This document shows positions 52,401 through 59,344 of a stretch of 64,000 bases of DNA, one piece after another. The position numbers were made by a program, and so were the translations under genes. Numbering within the stretch: the stretch's first letter is position 1; every line of letters starts with the position of its first letter. The notes beneath the pieces were generated by a model. That model saw only the letters and a list, made by a program, of their open reading frames with translations, was not told the origin of the DNA and did no database searches. This DNA is from Berkiella sp963829835 (GTDB lineage Bacteria; Pseudomonadota; Gammaproteobacteria; Berkiellales; Berkiellaceae), in NCBI GenBank assembly GCA_963829835.1, contig CAWHKC010000004.1, forward strand, positions 1,922,001-1,986,000. Reading direction: 5' to 3'.

Positions 52401-53156
52401 ATGTTCAGGGTTAGTAATGACCTTTTCGTAGAGAGAAGGATAGGTATGATATGAAATCCCCGCTCCGTGCAGTAGTATGAAAGCTGATAGCAAATGAATG
52501 TTATTAGCTAAGGTCTCATAGAGCGCAGCACGCTCTTGATATAAAACCCCTGCTTGTTTGAGGGCGATGAAAACTTCTAGCGATTCTTTAGCCCAATTGG
52601 GATGCTTTGCTATAGCTTCGTAGAGCGCAGCATGGTCTTGATATAAAAACTCTTCTTTTCTAAGGCCGGTGAAACCTTCTACCAATTCTTTAATCCAGCT
52701 GACACGATCACTTATGGCTTCGTAAAGCGCAGCATGGTCTTGATATAAAATCCCTGCTTGTTTGAGAGCAATAAACGCTGCCACCAATTCTTTTGCATAG
52801 AAAGGATATTTTATAGCTTTGCAGAGCGCAACTTGTTCATCTTTTGAAAATCCCGCTTGTTCAAGTGCGATGATTGCTTTTTGTACTTCAGAATCTCCTG
52901 TCGCTGATACAGGTGGGGTTAAGCTCGGATCGGCGGTCAATGTATCTTCTTCAGGATTATCAGTCGCTGTTACAGATGGCTTTGAACGCTTTGCGGCGGT
53001 AGATTTTTCGTAAAATTTATAGGTAGTATATTCGTCTTTGGAATATAATGAATTATATGATTTTTTAAAATCATTATTATAGTCATCTAAAATATTGTTA
53101 AGTTTACCTTCATACTGAAAGATAAGGTTTTCAGTTTTAGGGCCATCTTTTATCAT
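49473..53156 (-). CDS. SidE-like protein: repeats, mART domain, then phosphodiesterase domain
   Basis: A 1227-residue protein. Residues about 90-450 hold some eleven 33-37-residue repeats (FIALKQAGILYQDHAALYEA). A mono-ADP-ribosyltransferase follows with the R-S-E signature: Arg854 in GTLVRKEAL, S878-T-S880 in FTSTSHF, and Glu910-x-Glu912 in EGEVLF. Residues about 980-1160 match the SidE phosphodiesterase: His984 and His988 in RPNHGLAHTYRM, Glu1039/Glu1041 in VTGRENETS, and His1121 with Arg1127 in AHKLDLARCY, the last pair six apart as H407/R413 of SdeA. In SidE these two domains ADP-ribosylate ubiquitin and then link it to serines without E1/E2. There the phosphodiesterase precedes the mART; here the order is reversed, and no N-terminal deubiquitinase is visible. 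Confidence 0.82.
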   Translation of the reverse strand: MIKDGPKTENLIFQYEGKLNNILDDYNNDFKKSYNSLYSKDEYTTYKFYEKSTAAKRSKPSVTATDNPEEDTLTADPSLTPPVSATGDSEVQKAIIALEQAGFSKDEQVALCKAIKYPFYAKELVAAFIALKQAGILYQDHAALYEAISDRVSWIKELVEGFTGLRKEEFLYQDHAALYEAIAKHPNWAKESLEVFIALKQAGVLYQERAALYETLANNIHLLSAFILLHGAGISYHTYPSLYEKVITNPEHATGLSSAVVQLHQAGILYQDHAALYELIVQNPNHSKSLTDCFIALKVAGILYQDNPVFDLVVQNPEYYSRGLADGFKTLNQAGILYQDHPDLYHAISVAPQLASNKAKVFSDFFRAGLVYKDHLELYQGTIEQRHHVTDGSAVAMIVLAKAGFSYQEHTALYQRIFHGEHMNAEVAKVFVLLIKANFTFSENVDLYNKVAKEIYFGNNKLYSTLVFLAEKALNFPEFYTIKTLVKHTELMMQIIAKLIAANYSTMLHHNIFRRVISKLNHEKIDPISILHLVDKLCSFAKENTLYEKDDPNHIEQLAILDNIIETHTSIHEVLSAGPLNKNESTRKIERLLEKLSDKDVFDKTKWEYKNESYFVTLADGTNYNLSLLIKNANLSHLNLSPQLIQKIGVILKEIIDKNEWNETSNHSVVKLLPPEQQAAITIYTEAYFKNINLLFRQEELEYSYKITSNEEHLIPANFLLGCLLNDAVNKLNHLIDEKKPQVKISQNIEDVTGVKQFDRITLSERARFLAAAFEEPDNSLARSLLTKVATKAKCAESEFVKNNTMSTDPLALETALRAYIADGTISKDEWLKLFSSTLKEMSSLRPYEGTLVRKEALTPEDIARRQANPWTFPAFTSTSHFKEGTAWISRLKTAFTRIEGRGYCINDPEGEVLFSHGTQVVTKELQTNEFVSKIVCSPTLEPADCYWSDLALEKAWEDHLQHAYKEGNNTYTSNGVIIHRPNHGLAHTYRMKLNIDHVVNYFANHAKEDNFREFCQFLDNNQLEWLRIAASFCVTGRENETSALEDPERYKRYRQASTDNFNRYVSENKPVDNDQNMITRISDVILYMGHPEYESTINAVDDLQERSLRNFYFRILSMAHKLDLARCYTPAEYNDRMQYFRNHSIESSTQKRDMTEIVRYNCALLKAHGNAQLSDITFDGTIVACYESYRAPFAQVSCSMKRLREVTDTVPRPQVMRPRPIVLPKL

Positions 53157-53639
53157 TGTTAACCTTTATATGAATATAATTAATTTTTCGAACAAAACTT
53201 TGTCAGTTCGGTCATAGCTATAGAATCTGGTTGTGGTTTAGGAATTGATCTTTTAAATGACTCTCTGATACATTGATTTCTTAATTGCACAATATTTTTC
53301 TCAACTATGTAGGGGAAAAATCATCTGCTTTGGGTATATATCATGTATGGCACTGAGTCATTTAATGAGGTAAGTTTATCAGTTTAAAATAAGAAAAAAT
53401 GCCAGGAAAATCCTGGCATTGGTGAGTTTTTTTAGAAATTTAAAGAGATTGATTAATTTTTGCCTTCTTAATTGTTCTATTGGATTTCTTTACTAAATAT
53501 CAGGACAGATGAAGGCTTGCTTGTTTCTTCCTCTACATTTGCTGTGATTAATTGATTTCTTGTAGTTCATATGCTAAAACCCGCTCTTTATTAAAATGTA
53601 ATATTTTATTCGATGCATTTACACTCAAGGTTTATTTAA
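53157..53639. other. Intergenic region with dispersed repeat
   Basis: It separates the divergent SidE-like and leader-peptide genes and carries the dispersed hairpin element at 53375-53465. The rest is AT-rich with no convincing gene. Confidence 0.45.
53375..53465. repeat. Dispersed hairpin element, copy 3 (full)
   Basis: Bases 53375-53422 match 45809-45856. The core TGCCAGGAAAATCCTGGCA is a perfect-arm hairpin flanked by A- and T-runs, so it could act as a bidirectional terminator. Bases 53424-53465 match the second block seen at 35217 and 54622. It lies 219 bases upstream of the SidE-like gene. Confidence 0.7.
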
Positions 53640-53852
53640 ATGAAAGATATATCTAACGAGGAAATTTCCTTGGTAGCTGCAGGTGCATCTCTAGGGACTG
53701 TCATTGGTGTTGGAGCAATTTCTGCCATTGGAATATTTACATATGCTTCTCTTATGATATTTACAGGTTATTTAATTACTCATATGAAAGCTGCTACTAA
53801 AGAAGATGAAGAATTTTTTGTTTTGCAATATATGAATACATTAAGCAGTTAA
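53640..53852 (+). CDS. Small peptide with double-glycine-type leader
   Basis: A 70-residue peptide starting MKDISNEEISLVAAGASLG. 'L/IS.EE...VA.G' is the common leader of bacteriocin-like precursors. The body is hydrophobic with small residues (VIGVGAISAIGIFTYASLMI), then a charged end. It may form a membrane-active peptide after cleavage. Its neighbour at 53990, on the opposite strand, has a similar leader. No exporter or immunity gene is adjacent. Confidence 0.62.
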   Translation: MKDISNEEISLVAAGASLGTVIGVGAISAIGIFTYASLMIFTGYLITHMKAATKEDEEFFVLQYMNTLSS

Positions 53853-53989
53853 AATTCATATTCTTCAAACATCCTGAAGAGAATTTATGCGATCCGATGT
53901 ATCAATAAAATATGGGGTAGGGAATAACAGATTTGAAGGGAAAAAGATCAGAATTAATTTAAGTGGCCATCCATTGGCCTACTATCATT

Positions 53990-54253
53990 TTAAGAAAAAT
54001 GCAAAGTATACTGACCATTTGCCAAATGGTTGCTATAAATTGCAAAATAATCTGAATACCCTGCATTAAAAATTTTAACTGCTACTTCTTGGGTTGATAT
54101 CTGCTTGTTATACACCTGATTTTCCAATGTATCTATAAAGTTATAAGCGTGTGCAGGAATGCCAAAAGAGCTAATTTCAACGCTTATTCCATTTCCAATA
54201 TTAATAACAGCACCTGACACATTTTCAATTTCAAGATTAGTTAACAATTTCAT
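53990..54253 (-). CDS. Small peptide with double-glycine-type leader
   Basis: An 87-residue peptide beginning MKLLTNLEIENVSGAVINIG, where 'L...EIE.VSGA' fits a bacteriocin-type leader (GA in place of GG). AAGGGG lies before the ATG. Unlike the other three, its mature part is not very hydrophobic (GISVEISSFGIPAHAYNFID, then YNKQISTQEVAVKIF). It could be a signalling peptide or a precursor for modification. It is convergent with the 53640 gene. Confidence 0.62.
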   Translation of the reverse strand: MKLLTNLEIENVSGAVINIGNGISVEISSFGIPAHAYNFIDTLENQVYNKQISTQEVAVKIFNAGYSDYFAIYSNHLANGQYTLHFS

Positions 54254-54595
54254 AGTAATTACCCCTTAAAATAATTAAAGATCCAAATCCCAAATTGAAC
54301 AAATTTTTCAATGCAATATGAATAATTAAAATCATCTGCCTTATGAAAAATAGAGAAATTTAGGATTAGTCGCATATAGATATAAGTTATCTGCTTGTGA
54401 TGCATCAAAGCATCCTGATTATATCAGAACAAATGATGTATGCAATAAAATGAATTCAATAATTCAGCATATTTAATGGTTTGCAATTAAATGAGTGGCT
54501 TTTTATTCTTTAAAATAACCTTCACCTTAATGAAAGGGTGTTTAACATGAAACATGAAAATTTCAGAGTATTGTCGTGACTTCCATCAGGGAAAA
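54254..54595. other. Intergenic, no feature seen
   Basis: About 340 AT-rich bases. Short dyads such as TCAGAT/ATCTGA-like motifs occur but none is convincing. No plausible gene. Confidence 0.35.
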
Positions 54596-54692
54596 ATTGC
54601 CAGGAAATTCCTGATAACGATGACTTTTTGTAGAAATTTAAAGAGATTAATTAATTTTCTTTGTCAAATTTATAAACACGCTTAATCAGGCA
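54595..54692. repeat. Dispersed hairpin element, copy 4
   Basis: GCCAGGAAATTCCTG (54599-54613) is the hairpin core, followed by TAGAAATTTAAAGAGATTAA and TTAATCAGGCAAAAAGG as in the copies at 53424 and 35217-35297. The element directly abuts the foreign aldehyde dehydrogenase fragment. Confidence 0.65.
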
Positions 54693-54890
54693 AAAAGGCA
54701 AAATTTTCATCATCCTGGACGACGCTGATCTATCCACGGCGATCCCGATGACCATCAACGCCTGCTACCTGAATATGCTAGTACAAGCGCGTGCAAGAAT
54801 ACATCAAGTCTGACTTCGAGGAAGGTGCGGAGCTCGTCATTGGCGGGGAAAGTCATCCCCAAGGACTTGAGGGTAGAAATTTTGTCAAGG
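54693..54890 (+). pseudogene. GC-rich fragment of an aldehyde dehydrogenase gene
   Basis: One frame reads IILDDADLSTAIPMTINACY from 54709, which is the segment before the catalytic Cys in many aldehyde dehydrogenases. After a deletion and frame change it reads EYIKSDFEEGAELVIGGESH, then PQGLEGRNFVK, a segment about 100 residues further on in intact enzymes. The intervening catalytic region is missing. The fragment is visibly richer in G and C than its surroundings and differs from the intact gabD in this window, so it came from elsewhere and decayed. Confidence 0.75.
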
Positions 54891-54929
54891 GGCATGAAAA
54901 GGCCCTAAAAAAGACACTTGGGGGAAATC

Positions 54930-56300
54930 TCACGTAAATGAAAGGTTCTTTTTGGGAGATTTCAAATTCTCATCGAGGGGCATGGCATTATCACCAAAGC
55001 CTAATCTACGTTTAACCTCATTTCCTTCTCGTTGCGTTTTTTTATACTGTTCATAAAACGGTGTCATTTTGGGTTTAGCGGGGGAATTGTGATCAACGGG
55101 GGAAAGCACGGTAGCACTTGATATGGCCTTAAGTTCGCGCTTAACTTCAATTTCTAGTAAAGCTTCAAGTTTTTCAATTAAAGGTTCTAAAGTGATTCGT
55201 TCTTCAGGATTACTACATAGCATGTCAAGGTGATCATACTCTGGCAGAAGATGGTTAAAACACTTTCCCGTTGCATATATATCAGAAGCAGGGGAAAATT
55301 TATGCGCTAAAACCGTATGGCCCCTTCTTGTTGTCACATTTAATATCATGAATTGAGTTATGAGGTTTTTGAGGTTTATTTTTTTAAGGTTTATTTTCTC
55401 TAGATCATCGATACCTAGAGTTTTGCATAAATCATGGGCATTAATTTTACCCTGAATAACTTGCCCTTGGGGGTCTAAAACCATATATTCTAGTTCGTAT
55501 TGTTGTTTAACTAAAAAAATCTCATTTTTCTTAGGTTTATCATTTTCAGCTAATTTAGACTTTAAAATAAAGTTATACCCAACACATTCTGGTGCAAGAT
55601 ATCCTACACTACCCGCACAGTCGGGGGTAATAAGGTAATTTTTGTTTTCTTTCATCAAAAGTGAAAAATCAAAATCAATAAATTCAGCTTGGGCGGTATC
55701 TACCTCTACCATGATATTTTCAGGTTTAATATCGCGATGAATAATCTGCCAATCATGCATATCTTGTAGTTTAAGACATATATCTATAGCAATCTTCAAC
55801 CTTAAGGATAAAGGGAGTACAGATTTTCCGGAATTATGATCAATTATCACATCAAATAATGGTCGCCCTTTTTGTTTTTTAATAATCGTGTACAAACGTT
55901 TGTTAGAGACAATGGTGTTGTTCGGTTTCGATTTCATTAATTTTGAGGCTTTATCTTTAACTAACGCCGCCTGTCCTTTGACATATCCTAAGCTATCCAT
56001 ATTGACATAGTTATCTCGCGTTATATCTCTTAGTTCCTGTGCTTCAATTTTGACGACAAGCTCTTCATCATCCACCCATTTGCCGTCTCTGGTTTGCAGG
56101 CTTTTGACTTTACCCAATCCCCCGAACCCTAAATAGTTATTTGTGGCCATGGCGTAAATGATGCCGTCCACTTTGATAAAAGAATGTTGTACTTGCACGT
56201 TCTTTTTTCTAGGCATTTTTATGGCGTTTTTATTGGACTCATCAGCAAAGAAGCGTTCAGCTTCAAGCCATTCTTGGTTTGATATGATTAATTCAGCCAT
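54930..56300 (-). CDS. Eukaryotic-like Ser/Thr protein kinase, candidate effector
   Basis: A 456-residue protein. The kinase core includes a glycine loop (FGGLGKVKSL), the ATP-binding Lys84 in LVVKIEA, and the catalytic loop IIHRDIKPENIMV with Asp190. The magnesium motif reads DFD (209-211) instead of DFG, and LAPEC stands for APE. An insertion lies between DFD and the C-lobe. The last 60 residues are basic and disordered (EGNEVKRRLGFGDNAMPLDE). The unusual DFD is compatible with activity because the metal-binding Asp is kept. No membrane segment is seen, so this is a soluble kinase rather than a PknB-type receptor. A host target is inferred. Confidence 0.8.
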   Translation of the reverse strand: MAELIISNQEWLEAERFFADESNKNAIKMPRKKNVQVQHSFIKVDGIIYAMATNNYLGFGGLGKVKSLQTRDGKWVDDEELVVKIEAQELRDITRDNYVNMDSLGYVKGQAALVKDKASKLMKSKPNNTIVSNKRLYTIIKKQKGRPLFDVIIDHNSGKSVLPLSLRLKIAIDICLKLQDMHDWQIIHRDIKPENIMVEVDTAQAEFIDFDFSLLMKENKNYLITPDCAGSVGYLAPECVGYNFILKSKLAENDKPKKNEIFLVKQQYELEYMVLDPQGQVIQGKINAHDLCKTLGIDDLEKINLKKINLKNLITQFMILNVTTRRGHTVLAHKFSPASDIYATGKCFNHLLPEYDHLDMLCSNPEERITLEPLIEKLEALLEIEVKRELKAISSATVLSPVDHNSPAKPKMTPFYEQYKKTQREGNEVKRRLGFGDNAMPLDENLKSPKKNLSFT

Positions 56301-56477
56301 TTGGTACTCGGGGTTCTTTGAAGGGTAACCAACGTAACATACTCCAGATATAACTTAAAGAGATAACTACACTTGTTGTTCTGAAATAGGATCATTTTAA
56401 TGTTATTTCCACACTTTACTTACTACTGCTTCAATTGAGACTGATGAAAGAGTGATTGAAAAGGTTCACCACTCATT

Positions 56478-56500
56478 ATTGCCAGGAATTCCCTGGCATA
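56478..56500. repeat. Dispersed hairpin element core, copy 5
   Basis: TTGCCAGGAATTCCCTGGCA forms a strong inverted repeat, the same type as at 45837 and 53400, without the longer flanks. It lies about 180 bases upstream of the kinase start. Confidence 0.55.
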
Positions 56501-56576
56501 ATTTATTGTTCTGATTCGGTAAACTACCCCATAGTTTTAACGCCCCTTAAAGCTAATTTTTTAGAGAGAATTTAAT

Positions 56577-56734
56577 ATGCTAGGCCAAATTCCACAAATG
56601 CAGATGAGCGCAAATCATACTATAACGATCAATTTGCTTCTTTGCTTCGATTCATTCAAAAAAGCGAATGCCGTGGAATTACAGTTTTATTAAGTGGAAA
56701 AACACTAGCAGATATCAATAAAAAGAAAAACTAG
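56577..56734 (+). pseudogene. Short frameshifted coding remnant
   Basis: An ATG at 56577 opens 38 codons (MLGQIPQMQMSANHTI and onward). A second frame over the same DNA, without a start, reads KSYYNDQFASLLRFIQKSEC and GITVLLSGKTLADINKKKN to 56734 and looks more protein-like. One frameshift near 56610 would join them. This is probably a broken small gene. Confidence 0.3.
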
Positions 56735-56811
56735 CTCTAATTATTATTCTTTTATTGTTTTTTTGAAGAATAAATAAACTGCATTAACTTTTCTGTCGAG
56801 GAATAAATTAA

Positions 56812-57990
56812 ATGATACTATATAAATTTGAGAACCAAGCAAATTTCCGCGACATACTGATCAGTTCAGATGAGTATGATAAAGATTCTGGATGCATTTT
56901 TCTTCATGTTCCTTCTTATGCTCCTAATGCAAGAGTGGATACCAACGAGGATTTTGTAACAAGTCTGGCTGCAGCATTATTTAATGACACTGATATTGAG
57001 TATGTAATTCATAAAGATGTCAAATTCAAAATAGAACCCCCAACTTACAGTTACCATATAAGAATAAAAGATATAGATAAATTAAGGCAAGTTGTAGACT
57101 GTCTATTTCGAAAAGGAGCAATTTCTGCAGCTGATCGAGCTGATATCGAAAAACATATATTAGAAGTAGAACTACAACAAAAATGCAAAAACCTATTAGT
57201 CTCAACTACGAATGAAGGTCAAAATGATACGTTGGAAATGCTTGTTTCTCCATACGTTGATAGTGTTATCGAAGAAATTGCAGATCCATGTTTAGCATTA
57301 AAGGTCTTATTTATGGCTTTTAGTGTTCATGCCCATACCTATTCTAATGATACCGTATATAGTGGCCATTGGTGGGGACTAGAATCTAAAACTTTGAATA
57401 TTGTAAATGATTTTAATAGGCTGGAATATAACAAACTTAATACTGTAAAAGATTGTTTATATAACTTGGCAATTTTCTATAATGATAATAACAAAATAAC
57501 CGATACTCTGGTTCGTTTGGGAGGATCTTTACCTGATCTCAAAGCTCAACGATCTACTATAATTAAATACATTATGAAAGGAATATTGAGTAAAAGGCCT
57601 AAGGAGCATTCTTTTGTTGCGAAAATAAAACAATCTTTAGCGGAATTAAAAGAAAAAACGGATAATCCTGTAGTTCTTTGCTTTAAAGATACTCAATTTA
57701 TAATTGCTTTAATGTTAGGGGAATTGGAAATATATGAACAAGAATTAAATGCTCATCCCTCACAAGTTGAAAACAATCAAGCTCCTATCTCTTTACCAAC
57801 AATAGTTCAACAAGAACCTGAAGAAAACGAATACGATGAATTTCTTAAGGCAAGTGAAGAGATTCGTAGAACTTTTACTATGAACTATGAAGCTTATAAA
57901 AAATCACAATCAGAAGTTAATGAAGCTAAATCTAAAGTAGAAAATATTGAAATGAACCAGCGTTCACGTTCACCTTCACCACCTAATTAA
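56812..57990 (+). CDS. Hypothetical protein with C-terminal coiled coil
   Basis: A 392-residue soluble protein. Residues 1-330 are mixed alpha/beta with no motif I recognise (SHWWGLES-like aromatic cluster near residue 185). Residues about 340-380 form a charged helix (EEIRRTFTMNYEAYKKSQSE, then VNEAKSKVEN). It ends RSRSPSPPN, an SR/SP tail reminiscent of eukaryotic splicing proteins and often seen in effectors. It is followed after 63 bases by the methyltransferase remnant. Confidence 0.6.
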   Translation: MILYKFENQANFRDILISSDEYDKDSGCIFLHVPSYAPNARVDTNEDFVTSLAAALFNDTDIEYVIHKDVKFKIEPPTYSYHIRIKDIDKLRQVVDCLFRKGAISAADRADIEKHILEVELQQKCKNLLVSTTNEGQNDTLEMLVSPYVDSVIEEIADPCLALKVLFMAFSVHAHTYSNDTVYSGHWWGLESKTLNIVNDFNRLEYNKLNTVKDCLYNLAIFYNDNNKITDTLVRLGGSLPDLKAQRSTIIKYIMKGILSKRPKEHSFVAKIKQSLAELKEKTDNPVVLCFKDTQFIIALMLGELEIYEQELNAHPSQVENNQAPISLPTIVQQEPEENEYDEFLKASEEIRRTFTMNYEAYKKSQSEVNEAKSKVENIEMNQRSRSPSPPN

Positions 57991-58053
57991 CCTATGGTGC
58001 AGAGTGTTAATGGCTAAAACATTGATAGATTGAAAATAAAGAGGATAGAAATT

Positions 58054-58489
58054 ATGATTAAAAAAATATTTATCTTATTCTCATTTTTAGCGTTCATCTT
58101 AAATAATTTTGTCAGCGCTGGTGAAACTAATATCACAAATGAATATTGGCATTCGCTATGGAAAACAAACAAAATAGGATGGCACTTAAATCAACCGAAT
58201 CCTTTATTAGTAGAATATATTAAATATTTCAAACTCAAACCTGGATCAAAAATCTTTGTCCCATTAAGTGGAAAAAGTATTGATATGCTTTGGCTAGCAA
58301 AGCAAGGATATCAGGTTGTTGGTGTTGAACTTAACCTTAAAGCTTGCCAATTATTTTTTACTGAAAATAAATATCTTACAAACAAAGCAAACAAGGGAAA
58401 TTTGAAATTCTTGCAGGAGAAAATATAACTTTGATATCAGGTGATTACTTTAACTTAGATAAAAGAATCTTAGGACAAGTAGATGCTGT
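58054..58489 (+). pseudogene. tpm: Thiopurine S-methyltransferase, 5' part (frameshifted and interrupted)
   Basis: The product begins with a signal-peptide-like segment (MIKKIFILFSFLAFILNNF), then EYWHSLWKTNKIGWHLNQPN and IFVPLSGKSIDMLWLAKQGY, the substrate and SAM-binding region of TPMT. A one-base loss near 58390 shifts the frame, after which GKFEILAGENITLISGDYF is read in another frame. The gene is then cut at 58489 by an insertion, and the rest resumes at 61592. TPMT detoxifies thiopurines and, in bacteria, tellurite or selenite. A secretion signal on TPMT is unusual. Confidence 0.85.
58482..58489. repeat. Left copy of 8-bp target duplication
   Basis: GATGCTGT at 58482-58489 recurs at 61592-61599, where the tpm reading continues as GATGCTGTATATGATCGG (DAVYDR). 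Eight bases is the duplication size of IS66-family elements. Confidence 0.75.
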
Positions 58490-58571
58490 GTAACCTTCCG
58501 ATGAGCATGTCTAGATCCCCACTAAGGCCCTGATTTATTGTTGCTCCATGATTTATTTGAATGGAGCTAAC

Positions 58572-58955
58572 ATGCCAACCACTACCCTTGAAACTGTACG
58601 AATTGAACTAGATCGTTGGCGAGGAACTAGGGAAAAGTCTGGTCGTATACCCAATCGTATTTGGTTACAAGCCATTGGGCTTCTAGATAACCATTCCATG
58701 TCTGAGATTTGTCGTGTTCTTCGCCTAAGCCATACTCAGCTCAAGAATAAGTGCAAGCAACATGATCCCTTTACGATTAAAAGCGATACACCTTTTTATG
58801 AGGTCGCTATGCCCTCAATCAAACATCAGCAAACAGATATTAGGCTAGGTGCATCTATTGAGATTACAAGACCGGATGGTACTCTCGTTATTATTAAACA
58901 CCTCAGTGATCCTGTCATCATGAGCCTGATTTCATCTTTTGTAAGGAGTCTTTGA
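58572..58955 (+). CDS. tnpA: IS66-type accessory protein TnpA
   Basis: A 127-residue protein from the ATG at 58572 (GGAG before it); the upstream ATG at 58548 is less likely. It contains a helix-turn-helix (NHSMSEICRVLRLSHTQLKN), as in TnpA of IS66 elements, and ends with a beta-rich segment (IEITRPDGTLVIIKHLSDPV). It probably binds the element ends with TnpB. Its stop overlaps the tnpB start. Confidence 0.75.
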   Translation: MPTTTLETVRIELDRWRGTREKSGRIPNRIWLQAIGLLDNHSMSEICRVLRLSHTQLKNKCKQHDPFTIKSDTPFYEVAMPSIKHQQTDIRLGASIEITRPDGTLVIIKHLSDPVIMSLISSFVRSL

Positions 58956-59344
58956 TGCTTCAATTAACAGCTGGACAACATATTCTTCTAGCTTTGCAGC
59001 CTGCTGATTTCAGGAAAGGTATAGATTCCCTTGCAGCAATCTGCAAGGCAAAGCTTGATGAAGATCCCTTTTCTGGCACCGTGTTTGCGTTCACCAATCG
59101 TAAACGGACTGCTGTTAAAGTTTTGGTTTTTGATGGCAATGGGTTTTGGCTCATTATGAAGCGTTTTAGCAAAGGCAAACTCAGTTGGTGGCCAGCGGAT
59201 AAAGGCGAAACGCTTAAAGTACGCGCTGAGGCGCTTCAGATATTACTGATTCAAGGTGATCCAAGATTTATGCATGCACCAATACCATGGCGCTACGTTA
59301 ATCAAGATCATGTTCATCAAGCTGTGGTACAAGCCACCACTTGA
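58955..59344 (+). CDS. tnpB: IS66 accessory protein TnpB
   Basis: A 129-residue TnpB from the ATG at 58955 (AAGGAG seven bases before); TTG at 58952 is an alternative. The signature runs through ADFRKGIDSLAAICKAKL, FAFTNRKRTAVKVLVFDGNG and FWLIMKRFSKGKLSWW, typical of the IS66 Orf2/TnpB family. TnpB is needed for transposition but its chemistry is not known. It overlaps the end of the convergent tnpC gene by 28 bases. Confidence 0.92.
   Translation: MLQLTAGQHILLALQPADFRKGIDSLAAICKAKLDEDPFSGTVFAFTNRKRTAVKVLVFDGNGFWLIMKRFSKGKLSWWPADKGETLKVRAEALQILLIQGDPRFMHAPIPWRYVNQDHVHQAVVQATT

Noticed and set aside
53399..53422. Simple terminator of a nearby minus-strand gene
   Set aside because: No minus-strand gene ends close upstream of it, and the same hairpin with flanks recurs at several loci, so it is listed as a dispersed element.
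53887..54069. 60-codon plus-strand ORF between the two leader peptides
   Set aside because: It overlaps the end of the better-supported minus-strand peptide gene (53990-54253) and has no recognisable feature.
54693..54890. Intact small gene in the GC-rich patch
   Set aside because: Reading frames break after about 40 codons, and the two blocks belong to distant parts of an aldehyde dehydrogenase.
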